From assembly GCA_945486175.1 (NCBI GenBank), contig CALYTA010000097.1, positions 1 to 5,025 of the forward strand: a stretch of 5,025 nucleotides of DNA. Direction: 5' to 3'. Of the stretch, positions 1 through 4,634 are shown piece after piece (the first letter of the stretch is position 1; each line of letters begins with the position of its first letter). A model generated the notes under the pieces. It searched no databases and had not been told where the DNA came from. It saw only the letters and a list, made by a program, of their open reading frames with translations. The stretch comes from an uncultured Clostridia bacterium (GTDB lineage Bacteria > Bacillota > Clostridia > Oscillospirales > Butyricicoccaceae). Position numbers and translations under genes: made by a program.

Positions 1-32
1 CCCCCGGCGGATTTTCCGCCGGGGGATTTTTT
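1..32 (+). terminator. Rho-independent terminator at the left edge
   Basis: A perfect 10-bp GC-only stem (CCCCCGGCGG pairing with CCGCCGGGGG) closes a 5-nt loop and is followed by A plus six T. This is a classic intrinsic terminator for a rightward gene lying outside the window. The loop ends in T-rich sequence and the A-run seen on the other strand precedes the stem there, so it may also serve the leftward tepA gene, but any T tract needed for that direction would lie beyond base 1 and cannot be seen. Confidence 0.85.
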
Positions 33-67
33 CATGGTTTACAGCATTCAAGGGATTTTCGTCTTGT

Positions 68-772
68 TTATTCGCCTTTTTCGTCGTTTTCCTGTTTTTC
101 AGCGCGTTCTGCTTTGCGCTTGTCCGCCGCATCGTGCAGCCATGCGAGTGCATCATGCAGCGTGCCGATGGCATCGCACAAACCCAGATCGACTGCTTCC
201 TGTGCGCCGAGCACTGTCCCGACATCGGCCGCAAGCTCGTCGGTTGCCATCATCCGGCGGCTCAGCTCATGTTCTTCCACAGATGAATTGGCGACAATGA
301 ACCGTGTGATGCGCGCCTGAATCTGCCGGAAATATTCATAGGTTTGCGGCGCGCCGATGACTGTCCCGCTGATGCGCACCGGATGCAGCATCATGGACGC
401 GGAGGGGGCAATTAAGGTTCGTTTTGCCGCGACAGCGAGCGGAATGCCGATGGAATGCCCGCCGCCGAGTACAAGTGACAATGTGGGCTTGTGCATGCCC
501 GCGATGAGCTCCGCAATGGCGAGACCGGCTTCCACATCACCGCCTGCCGTGTTGAGCAGGATTAACAGCCCGTCGATGTCATCGCTCTCTTCAATTGCCG
601 CCAGCTGGGGCAGGACATGCTCATATTTTGTTGTCTTGGTGCTTTCAGGCGCTTCCTGATGCCCTTCAATTGTGCCGATGATGGTGATGCAGTGCAGGTT
701 TCCGCGCGCGGAATGTGTGGTTACAGCACCGGTATCCGGCTCTTTGTTGGTATCTGCTCTGGTTTCCGCCAT
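68..772 (-). CDS. tepA: TepA-type ClpP-family serine protease (translocation-enhancing protein)
   Basis: This 234-residue protein belongs to the ClpP/crotonase fold and matches the Firmicutes TepA subgroup, a cytosolic ClpP-like peptidase named for an effect on protein export in Bacillus. Visible signatures are NTAGGDVEAGLAIAE (about residues 74-88), GGGHSIGIPLAV (103-114) with the probable nucleophile Ser107, and MMLHPVR (127-133) with the probable catalytic His130; Asp183 in the AADVGT stretch is a plausible third residue by alignment with ClpP. The N-terminal 20 residues are polar and the last 20 are highly charged, as often seen in this group. The ATG at 772 is chosen over an upstream start at 865 because GGAGGGG sits six bases before it and family similarity begins only after it. 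The gene is transcribed away from all others in the window. Its natural substrates are not evident. It could be annotated generically as a Clp protease proteolytic subunit, but it lacks the typical ClpP core motifs such as GQAAS. Confidence 0.93.
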   Translation of the reverse strand: MAETRADTNKEPDTGAVTTHSARGNLHCITIIGTIEGHQEAPESTKTTKYEHVLPQLAAIEESDDIDGLLILLNTAGGDVEAGLAIAELIAGMHKPTLSLVLGGGHSIGIPLAVAAKRTLIAPSASMMLHPVRISGTVIGAPQTYEYFRQIQARITRFIVANSSVEEHELSRRMMATDELAADVGTVLGAQEAVDLGLCDAIGTLHDALAWLHDAADKRKAERAEKQENDEKGE

Positions 773-778
773 GAAATA

Positions 779-785
779 CCCCTCC
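779..785 (-). promoter_or_regulatory. Ribosome binding site of tepA
   Basis: GGAGGGG on the minus strand lies six bases before the ATG at 772. It decides the start: the longer reading frame beginning at 865 would translate through this site and has no comparable Shine-Dalgarno sequence. Confidence 0.85.
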
Positions 786-836
786 AATGTAAAATTTAAT
801 TCAATTTTTTCGGTTTTTTCCAGTTGACAAGTCCGT

Positions 837-865
837 GTTATACGAATAGTTATCCACATTTCCAC
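837..865 (-). promoter_or_regulatory. Possible tepA promoter overlapping a DnaA box
   Basis: On the minus strand TATAAC (837-842) is a five-of-six match to a -10 box. The hexamer 17 bp upstream, GTGGAA (860-865), matches the -35 consensus poorly (three of six). The spacer between them contains the consensus DnaA box at 850-858. A start here would give a leader of roughly 60 nt. This is a tentative call made from position and the -10 match only. Confidence 0.3.
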
Positions 866-923
866 AGAGTTATCCCCAGATTTGTGTGAAAAGCGGTGGA
901 TAACCCTGTGTATTTGTGGATAA
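850..923. promoter_or_regulatory. Dyad-symmetric cluster of four DnaA boxes (candidate origin core or DnaA-binding site)
   Basis: Two boxes point right (TTATCCACA at 850-858, TTATCCCCA at 870-878) and two point left (on the minus strand TTATCCACC at 895-903 and TTATCCACA at 915-923). The outer two are perfect matches to the DnaA consensus, the inner two have one mismatch each. Centres are spaced 20, 25 and 20 bp, so the set is symmetric about 886.5, and the bases between boxes (CACAG followed by GTTATCC on both arms) are also mirrored. Twenty-bp spacing places boxes of a pair on nearly the same helical face. The DnaA assignment rests on the box consensus and its clustering; whether this is a replication origin, a titration site or a transcriptional control site cannot be told from the window. 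Confidence 0.75.
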
Positions 924-931
924 CGGGGACT

Positions 932-940
932 TTGTACACA
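932..940 (+). promoter_or_regulatory. Near-consensus DnaA box
   Basis: TTGTACACA differs from TTATNCACA at one position and lies nine bases to the right of the symmetric DnaA array, so it may extend the cluster. Confidence 0.4.
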
Positions 941-1131
941 AAATATCGGGAGAGCTCTGAAAAAAATGGAGATTTCAGGAAAAGCCCCCGGATTTTTTTG
1001 CTTTCAAAATCATTGTCAAAATGACAGTGTACGGTGAGTAATCAAAAAATACGCAAAATATTGTGATAATCCGTGAAAATTCACCGTGTTGTAATCAACT
1101 GACAGGAATATTCTGCCCGCAGAACCGGAAG

Positions 1132-1140
1132 TTATACACA
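1132..1140 (+). promoter_or_regulatory. DnaA box (TTATACACA)
   Basis: TTATACACA fits the relaxed DnaA consensus TTATNCACA exactly. It lies about 210 bp to the right of the main array and faces two weaker boxes on the opposite strand further right. Confidence 0.5.
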
Positions 1141-1176
1141 AGCGGATGGAAGATTTTTGAAGAAATCCACCAGGTT

Positions 1177-1206
1177 TGTGCAAAAGCCGGGGAAAACTGT
1201 GCAAAA
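1177..1206 (-). repeat. Two direct repeats TGTGCAAAA, weak DnaA-box-like
   Basis: TGTGCAAAA occurs at 1177-1185 and again at 1198-1206, exactly 21 bp apart, about two helical turns. Read on the minus strand each is TTTTGCACA, one mismatch from TTATNCACA. The phased spacing suggests a protein-binding pair; assignment to DnaA is a guess based on the neighbouring boxes. Confidence 0.4.
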
Positions 1207-1300
1207 CAGGGTAAAGATGGATATGGTTTGCCTGTATCACATGGGGCAGCTGCGCTATAGATATATATAGTGTGGCAGCGTGCTGTTACCGGATTGTAGC

Positions 1301-1329
1301 TTGACACGTAATATTATATGACATATAAT
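1301..1329 (+). promoter_or_regulatory. Perfect-consensus SigA promoter of the padR operon
   Basis: TTGACA (1301-1306) and TATAAT (1324-1329) are separated by exactly 17 bp, so both hexamers and the spacer match the housekeeping sigma consensus. Transcription would begin near 1336, giving a leader of about 25 nt that holds only the padR ribosome binding site. Such a strong promoter is expected to need repression, and an inverted repeat covers it. Confidence 0.92.
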
Positions 1330-1332
1330 ATT
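1310..1332. promoter_or_regulatory. Palindromic operator over the -10 box, probable PadR autoregulatory site
   Basis: AATATTATAT and ATATAATATT form a perfect 10-bp inverted repeat around a 3-bp centre (GAC). The right arm contains the whole -10 hexamer and the left arm fills the promoter spacer, so any bound protein would block RNA polymerase. PadR proteins are dimeric winged-helix repressors that commonly bind palindromes in their own promoter, and padR is the first gene downstream. The specific link to this PadR is inferred. Confidence 0.75.
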
Positions 1333-1348
1333 GTATATAGAAGAACAG

Positions 1349-1355
1349 AGAGGTG
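1349..1355 (+). promoter_or_regulatory. Ribosome binding site of padR
   Basis: AGAGGTG lies six bases before the ATG at 1362. The in-frame GTG at 1353 forms part of this site and so is unlikely to be the start codon. Confidence 0.75.
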
Positions 1356-1361
1356 AAACGC

Positions 1362-1679
1362 ATGTCCTTCCCGATTTCATCCGGGCTGCTGGATGCCGTT
1401 GTGCTGTCGGTGCTCGAACAGGAGGACGCCTATGGCTACCGCATTACCAATCTGGTGCGCAGCCGGCTGGATATTTCCGAATCCACCCTGTATCCTGTGC
1501 TCCGGCGGCTGGAAAAGAATGATTTTCTGACGGTTTATGACCGTGCGATTGATGGGCGAAACCGGCGGTATTATGCGATCACGCCTGCGGGGCGCAAGCA
1601 GCTGGCCGATTACCGCCGTGACTGGCATGTGTATCGCACAGGCATTGAATCGCTGTTGTTTCCCGGAGGTAAACCATGA
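1362..1679 (+). CDS. PadR-family transcriptional regulator
   Basis: This 105-residue protein is a short (PadR-s1/subfamily-2 type) winged-helix regulator. After the N-terminal segment MSFPISSGLLDAVVLSVL come the family hallmarks: the DAYGYRIT segment (22-29), the recognition-helix region SESTLYPVLRRLEKNDFL (39-56) and the wing RNRRYYAITPAGRKQL (66-81), followed by a C-terminal helix for dimerisation. It is expected to act in the cytoplasm as a dimeric repressor. It is the first gene of the operon; its stop overlaps the start of the DUF1700 gene in ATGA, implying coupled translation. PadR next to a DUF1700 gene is a recurrent pairing in Firmicutes, where the regulator usually controls its own operon. 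The effector is unknown. An in-frame GTG three codons upstream is rejected because it lies inside the Shine-Dalgarno site. Confidence 0.93.
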   Translation: MSFPISSGLLDAVVLSVLEQEDAYGYRITNLVRSRLDISESTLYPVLRRLEKNDFLTVYDRAIDGRNRRYYAITPAGRKQLADYRRDWHVYRTGIESLLFPGGKP

Positions 1680-2344
1680 ATCGAAATGACTTTATTCTGC
1701 GTTTGGAGCAGGCGCTTGCCGGCATGCCGGAGGAGGAGCGCCGCCGCGCAGTGGAATATTATGAAAACGATTTTGACGAGGCAGGGCCGGAGAATGAAGC
1801 GGAGGTTCTGCATACACTGGGCGCACCGGAAAAGGTCGCGGCAGATATCCTGAAGGAATTCCGCGATGTGAGCAGTCCGGCAGGCAGTGCAGAAAATACC
1901 GGAAAAACCGGACAAAAAGGCGCAGAGAGCTATGCAGAGCGCGCAAAAAAACGCTTTCAGACAATGGACAACGGGCAGAAGGCACTGGTCCTTGTGCTGG
2001 CGGCAGTGGCAGTGATCTGTGTTGTTCCCGCCAGTGTCGGTATTGTGGGCGGTATCGGCGGCATCCTGATCGGGCTCATCTGCGCGGTTGCCACTGTATT
2101 TCTCATTGTCCCGGTGCTGGATCTCGCCGCATGGGGCTGTGCGATTGGCTTTGTTGTTGCCGCAGGCTATACGGCGGCAGCAGGAACCGGGGCGGAAACG
2201 CTGTTGTTCATCGGCCTGGCACTGGTCAGCGCGGCGTTGGGTATCCTGTTGTGGAAGCTGACGGTTTATCTGTTCCGCGCGCTGTTTCCTGCCCTGTTGA
2301 ACGGCATTGTCGGACTGTTCCGGCGGGTGTTCCATCGGAGCTGA
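1676..2344 (+). CDS. DUF1700/HAAS-domain multi-pass membrane protein
   Basis: The 222-residue product has an N-terminal helical HAAS (DUF1700) domain at about residues 1-63, with the pattern F-L-LE-L on the first helix, EYYENDFDEA (27-36), and a closing LGAPEKVAADIL (48-59). A hydrophilic Gly/Lys-rich linker (64-100) follows, then four likely membrane segments near residues 102-118, 121-146, 150-170 and 175-195, and a short basic amphipathic tail. The domain is typical of membrane proteins that partner PadR regulators and DUF4097 proteins. Its exact function is not known; a sensing or signal-relay role at the membrane is inferred from context. Translation starts at an ATG overlapping the padR stop by four bases, with GGAGGT five bases upstream. 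The next gene follows after 16 bp. Confidence 0.88.
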   Translation: MNRNDFILRLEQALAGMPEEERRRAVEYYENDFDEAGPENEAEVLHTLGAPEKVAADILKEFRDVSSPAGSAENTGKTGQKGAESYAERAKKRFQTMDNGQKALVLVLAAVAVICVVPASVGIVGGIGGILIGLICAVATVFLIVPVLDLAAWGCAIGFVVAAGYTAAAGTGAETLLFIGLALVSAALGILLWKLTVYLFRALFPALLNGIVGLFRRVFHRS

Positions 2345-2360
2345 AAGGAGCTGACTTCCA

Positions 2361-3200
2361 ATGAAAAAATCGACCATTGCTGCACTCGTTCTGCTGGCCG
2401 CCGGACTGGTCTGCTGCCTTGCGGCGGCGGGCATGGGCGTCCGGACAGTATTTCTCGGCGAGAGAAGTTCCCTGCACATGTTCCGGTATCAGGAAAAGGC
2501 GGAGAACATTGAGCTTCCGGAGAATGTTTATACTATGTCTGCAAACCGCCTGGTTCTTGATATTGACACCGCAGAGCTTACTATTCAGGATGGAGACAAA
2601 TGGAGCCTGTCGGGCGGAAAAGATGTCACCTGTGAAATGGAAGGCGATACACTTACAATCAAACAGAAAAACAGAAGCAGCTGGTGGTATAAACCAAATC
2701 CGGCACCCATTGTTCTGACCATACCGACTGACAAACCATTTTATACAGTTGATGTTGATGTAGACGCGGGCAGGGTGGAGATATCTGATATCAGCGCGAC
2801 AGGTTATATCAAGTGTGATGTGGACGCGGGTTATATCCGCGCAGAGGATATCTGGACACCGCAGATCGAAGCAAGCGTTGATGCCGGAATCATTGAAATA
2901 TTGGGCGGTGTTGACGGCAGGGGCGCGCAGGGAACACCGGTCAAGCTGGACTGCAATGCCGGCCAGATCCTGCTGAACTTATACGAAGGCTCAACCATCG
3001 GGCGCGTGTCCGGCGAGGTGGATATGGGTGATGTCAAAATCGCCGTAAACGGCGAGAACTGCCTGACGGATTCCGGCATTTCCCGTGAATTTGCTTGTGA
3101 CATTCCGGGCGTTTCCGGCACGGATTTGATGACAATTGACTGTGATATCGGAAGCATTGAAGTATATATCGAAGCATCAGCCGCATCGGACGCGGCATAA
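2361..3200 (+). CDS. Membrane-anchored DUF4097 beta-solenoid protein
   Basis: The 279-residue product begins with a short basic end and one hydrophobic segment (about residues 5-27) acting as an uncleaved signal anchor; the Cys pair at 18-19 lacks a proper lipobox. The rest should lie outside the membrane and matches the DUF4097 adhesin-like fold: repeating beta rungs marked by a D-x-G turn, seen as VDAG at 134-137, 154-157 and 173-176, then CNAG (198-201), VDMG (220-223) and CDIG (261-264), spaced roughly 20 residues apart. Such proteins accompany DUF1700 and PspC genes and the LiaG/YvlB-type envelope-stress proteins of Firmicutes. The role is therefore inferred to be cell-envelope sensing or stress response; no enzymatic motif is visible. 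AAGGAG stands ten bases before the ATG. It shares the transcript with its neighbours. Confidence 0.87.
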   Translation: MKKSTIAALVLLAAGLVCCLAAAGMGVRTVFLGERSSLHMFRYQEKAENIELPENVYTMSANRLVLDIDTAELTIQDGDKWSLSGGKDVTCEMEGDTLTIKQKNRSSWWYKPNPAPIVLTIPTDKPFYTVDVDVDAGRVEISDISATGYIKCDVDAGYIRAEDIWTPQIEASVDAGIIEILGGVDGRGAQGTPVKLDCNAGQILLNLYEGSTIGRVSGEVDMGDVKIAVNGENCLTDSGISREFACDIPGVSGTDLMTIDCDIGSIEVYIEASAASDAA

Positions 3201-3219
3201 TCCCGGGGAGGGACTTGAC

Positions 3220-3543
3220 ATGGCATCATCAAAGGAATATCTTAATTATATCCTCGAACAGATCGGCCTGCCGGATGAAGTTTCTCACCGCGCCATGATG
3301 GGCGAATATGTCTTATACTATCAGGGTAAGATTTTCGGCTACATTTGTGATGACCGGCTGTTATTCAAACCTGTGGCTGCGGCGAAGGAGCGCATGCCGG
3401 ATGCGCCGATGGAACCGCCTTACGACGGTGCAAAGGAAATGCTGCTCGTGCAAAAGGTGGATGACGGCGATTTCCTGCGGGACACCATCCGCGCCATGGC
3501 AGACCAGCTGCCTGCACCGAAGCCGAAAAAACGACGCAAATAA
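3220..3543 (+). CDS. TfoX N-terminal-domain protein
   Basis: This 107-residue protein corresponds to a single TfoX_N domain: SKEYLNYILEQIG, then the core MMGEYVLYYQGKIFGYICDDRLLFKP (about residues 27-52), a Pro-rich loop with PPYDGAKEMLLV and a final helix, ending in a strongly basic tail KPKKRRK. The domain is named for the N-terminal half of the proteobacterial competence regulator TfoX/Sxy, but the C-terminal TfoX domain is absent here and stand-alone versions in Firmicutes have no settled function, so a competence role should not be assumed. The ATG at 3220 is preferred to the upstream frame start at 3136, which would overlap the DUF4097 gene by 65 bp; a GGGGAGGG site lies seven bases before it. 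It sits inside the envelope-stress operon, 19 bp after the DUF4097 gene and 15 bp before pspC. Confidence 0.88.
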   Translation: MASSKEYLNYILEQIGLPDEVSHRAMMGEYVLYYQGKIFGYICDDRLLFKPVAAAKERMPDAPMEPPYDGAKEMLLVQKVDDGDFLRDTIRAMADQLPAPKPKKRRK

Positions 3544-3558
3544 AGGGAGGAATTTGAG

Positions 3559-3750
3559 ATGGAGAAAAAATTATACCGCATCGAACAGGGCAAAATGCTG
3601 TGCGGCGTCTGCATGGGCATTGCCGACTATCTGAACATGGATGTTACCGTCATCCGGCTGATTATGGCGGCACTGACGGTGTGCAGCGCCGGAACCGGTA
3701 TTCTGCTGTATGTGGCAGGAGCGATTATCATGCCGGTAAAGCCTGTATAA
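3559..3750 (+). CDS. PspC-domain small membrane protein
   Basis: The 63-residue product is essentially one PspC domain: a basic start (MEKKLYRIEQGKMLCGVCMGIADYLNMDVTVIRLI) carrying the typical GVxxGIAxYLxxDxTxxRLI pattern, followed by a hydrophobic stretch through residues 34-59 ending in MPVKPV. PspC proteins are inner-membrane stress sensors in Gram-negative bacteria; in Firmicutes short versions occur beside DUF4097 or Lia-type genes and are taken to be part of membrane-stress responses. Two Cys residues (15 and 18) lie close together in the first segment. It is the last gene of the operon, 15 bp after the TfoX-domain gene, with AAAGGGAGG eight bases before the ATG. No strong terminator directly follows it. 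Confidence 0.92.
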   Translation: MEKKLYRIEQGKMLCGVCMGIADYLNMDVTVIRLIMAALTVCSAGTGILLYVAGAIIMPVKPV

Positions 3751-3773
3751 CACACGAAATTAGCGCGAAGCCC

Positions 3774-3802
3774 TTGTCACATGCGCATGGATTTGCTACA
3801 AT
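3774..3802 (+). promoter_or_regulatory. SigA promoter of the cyclophilin gene
   Basis: TTGTCA (3774-3779) and TACAAT (3797-3802) are each one mismatch from consensus with a 17-bp spacer, and TGC directly before the -10 box gives an extended -10 element. A transcript would start near 3809, about ten bases before the hairpin in the leader. Confidence 0.75.
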
Positions 3803-3819
3803 AACAATAGACTGGAATG

Positions 3820-3845
3820 CGGGTGCCGGCTTCTGTCGGCACCCG
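3820..3845 (+). terminator. Leader hairpin of the cyclophilin gene, or weak terminator of the upstream operon
   Basis: CGGGTGCCGGC and GTCGGCACCCG form an 11-bp stem (one G-T pair) around a TTCT tetraloop. Only GTTTCC follows, so it is a poor terminator by itself. It lies just after the predicted start of the cyclophilin transcript, where it could protect the 5' end of the mRNA. It is also the only strong hairpin after pspC, so it may end part of the transcription arriving from the padR operon. Both roles are inferred. Confidence 0.6.
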
Positions 3846-3923
3846 TTTCCGCATCAGGAACAACAACAGCAAAGGGCGAAAAACTGGCCCTCCCTGCACT
3901 GAAAAAAGGAGATTATCATTTCA

Positions 3924-4442
3924 ATGACCAACCCGATTGTCACCATTACGATGGAAGATGGCGGCGAGATACAGATTGAGCTGTTCGCCGAGACCGCACC
4001 GAACACCGTACGCAACTTTGTCAGCCTGGTATCCAAGGGCTTCTATGATGGCACGACGTTCCACCGCGTTATTCCCGGCTTTATGATTCAGGGCGGCGAC
4101 CCGGAAGGCACCGGCATGGGTGGCCCGGGCTACTGCATCCGCGGTGAATTTGCGATGAACGGCTTTGACAACGACCTGAAGCACACCCGCGGCGTGCTGT
4201 CCATGGCGCGTGCCATGAACCCGGATTCCGCAGGTTCGCAGTTCTTCATTATGGTAGAGGATGCACCGCATCTGGACGGACAGTATGCATCATTCGGCCG
4301 TGTCATTACGGGCATGGATGTCTGTGACCGCATTGTTTCCGTACGCCGGAACTTCAATGACAAGCCGCTCAAGCCGCAGCGCATGAAGAGCGTAACGGTT
4401 GAAACCTTCGGCGAAACCTTTGACGAGCCGGAAAAAGCCTGA
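3924..4442 (+). CDS. Cyclophilin-type peptidyl-prolyl cis-trans isomerase
   Basis: The 172-residue protein is a complete single-domain cyclophilin, which speeds cis-trans isomerisation of peptide bonds before proline during protein folding. It has no signal peptide or membrane segment, so it should be cytoplasmic. Active-site elements are clear: FHRVIPGFMIQGGDP (46-60) with catalytic Arg48, Phe53 and Gln56, and GSQFFI (104-109) with Gln106 and Phe108. LDGQYASFG (117-125) matches the conserved LDGxxxxFG block. The Trp that in human cyclophilin A governs cyclosporin binding is replaced by His116, as expected for many bacterial forms. The C-terminal extension is acidic. Translation starts at an ATG twelve bases after AAGGAG, a slightly long spacing. 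The gene appears to be a single-gene unit with its own promoter and a strong terminator. Confidence 0.96.
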   Translation: MTNPIVTITMEDGGEIQIELFAETAPNTVRNFVSLVSKGFYDGTTFHRVIPGFMIQGGDPEGTGMGGPGYCIRGEFAMNGFDNDLKHTRGVLSMARAMNPDSAGSQFFIMVEDAPHLDGQYASFGRVITGMDVCDRIVSVRRNFNDKPLKPQRMKSVTVETFGETFDEPEKA

Positions 4443-4446
4443 GCTG

Positions 4447-4479
4447 AAAGACCGCGCCGTGCGCGGTCTTTTCTTTTTT
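4447..4479 (+). terminator. Rho-independent terminator of the cyclophilin gene
   Basis: AAAGACCGCGC pairs perfectly with GCGCGGTCTTT over 11 bp around a CGT loop, followed by the T-rich run TCTTTTTT. It starts five bases after the cyclophilin stop codon. Confidence 0.95.
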
Positions 4480-4484
4480 CGATA

Positions 4485-4609
4485 AAGGGAAAGATCCCTT
4501 ACCAGCCCTCGTAGGGGCAACTGCCGGACCGTCCGTCCGGCATGTTCGCAGCGCGCGGGAGCGCGCCGGACGTTTCTTTTGCCAAGCTTTTCTTTTCGCA
4601 AAGAAAAGC
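4485..4609. repeat. Compound palindromic intergenic element of five successive stem-loops
   Basis: Five inverted repeats follow each other closely: AAGGGA/TCCCTT (4485-4500), GCCC/GGGC with further weak pairing (4505-4518), TGCCGGAC/GTCCGGCA (4522-4542), GCGCGC-GGGA-GCGCGC (4551-4566) and GCTTTTCTTT-TCGC-AAAGAAAAGC (4586-4609). None is followed by a T tract in either direction, so they are not simple terminators. The GTAGGGGC core at 4511-4518 and the TTTCTTTTGCC stretch near 4573 resemble motifs of short palindromic repeats found between genes in many Clostridia; that resemblance is from memory and only one copy is in view. Confidence 0.5.
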
Positions 4610-4619
4610 GGAAGCGGAT

Positions 4620-4626
4620 AAGGAGG
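4620..4626 (+). promoter_or_regulatory. Ribosome binding site deciding a TTG start
   Basis: AAGGAGG is a perfect Shine-Dalgarno sequence eight bases before the TTG at 4635. No ATG or GTG in the frame lies nearer, and the predicted protein begins its ABC similarity immediately after this codon. Confidence 0.88.
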
Positions 4627-4634
4627 AAACCTAT

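Larger units (their letters stand above)
773..1361. other. 589-bp AT-rich divergent intergenic region without a convincing gene
   Basis: This gap separates the leftward tepA from the rightward padR operon. It contains the tepA leader, an A/T-rich stretch next to it (791-818), a symmetric array of DnaA boxes (850-923), scattered further boxes, T/A tracts near 960-1005, and the padR promoter and operator at the right end. Other small symmetries are present: a 7-bp inverted repeat ACGGTGA/TCACCGT (1031-1037 and 1081-1087), CATTGTCA-AAA-TGACAGTG (1011-1029, one mismatch), and CTATA-6N-TATAG (1255-1270). Short open frames here (for example 1063-1260 plus, 1016-1240 minus) lack ribosome binding sites and protein-like composition. 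Confidence 0.8.

Noticed and set aside
34..300. 88-residue rightward open frame opposite the tepA C-terminus
   Set aside because: It lies antisense to the conserved TepA coding sequence, has Arg/His/Pro-rich shadow composition and no ribosome binding site.
773..865. 31-residue N-terminal extension of TepA
   Set aside because: The extension reads through the GGAGGGG ribosome binding site and part of the DnaA array, has no start signal of its own and has no counterpart in the family.
951..967. AGAGCTCT palindrome followed by an A run, as a possible terminator
   Set aside because: The stem is only four base pairs with no loop, and A rather than T follows on the plus strand.
1255..1270. CTATA-6N-TATAG repeat as a second PadR operator
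   Set aside because: Its sequence does not match the perfect palindrome at 1310-1332 and it is likely chance symmetry in AT-rich DNA; it is mentioned only as context.
1016..1307. Short open frames on both strands in the intergenic region (65-74 residues)
   Set aside because: No Shine-Dalgarno sites, no recognisable domain, Cys/His-rich random-looking translations, and mutual overlap on opposite strands.
1610..2479. 289-residue leftward open frame across the DUF1700 gene
   Set aside because: It is antisense to the DUF1700 and DUF4097 genes, with Gln/Arg/Cys-rich composition typical of a mirror frame in GC-rich coding DNA.
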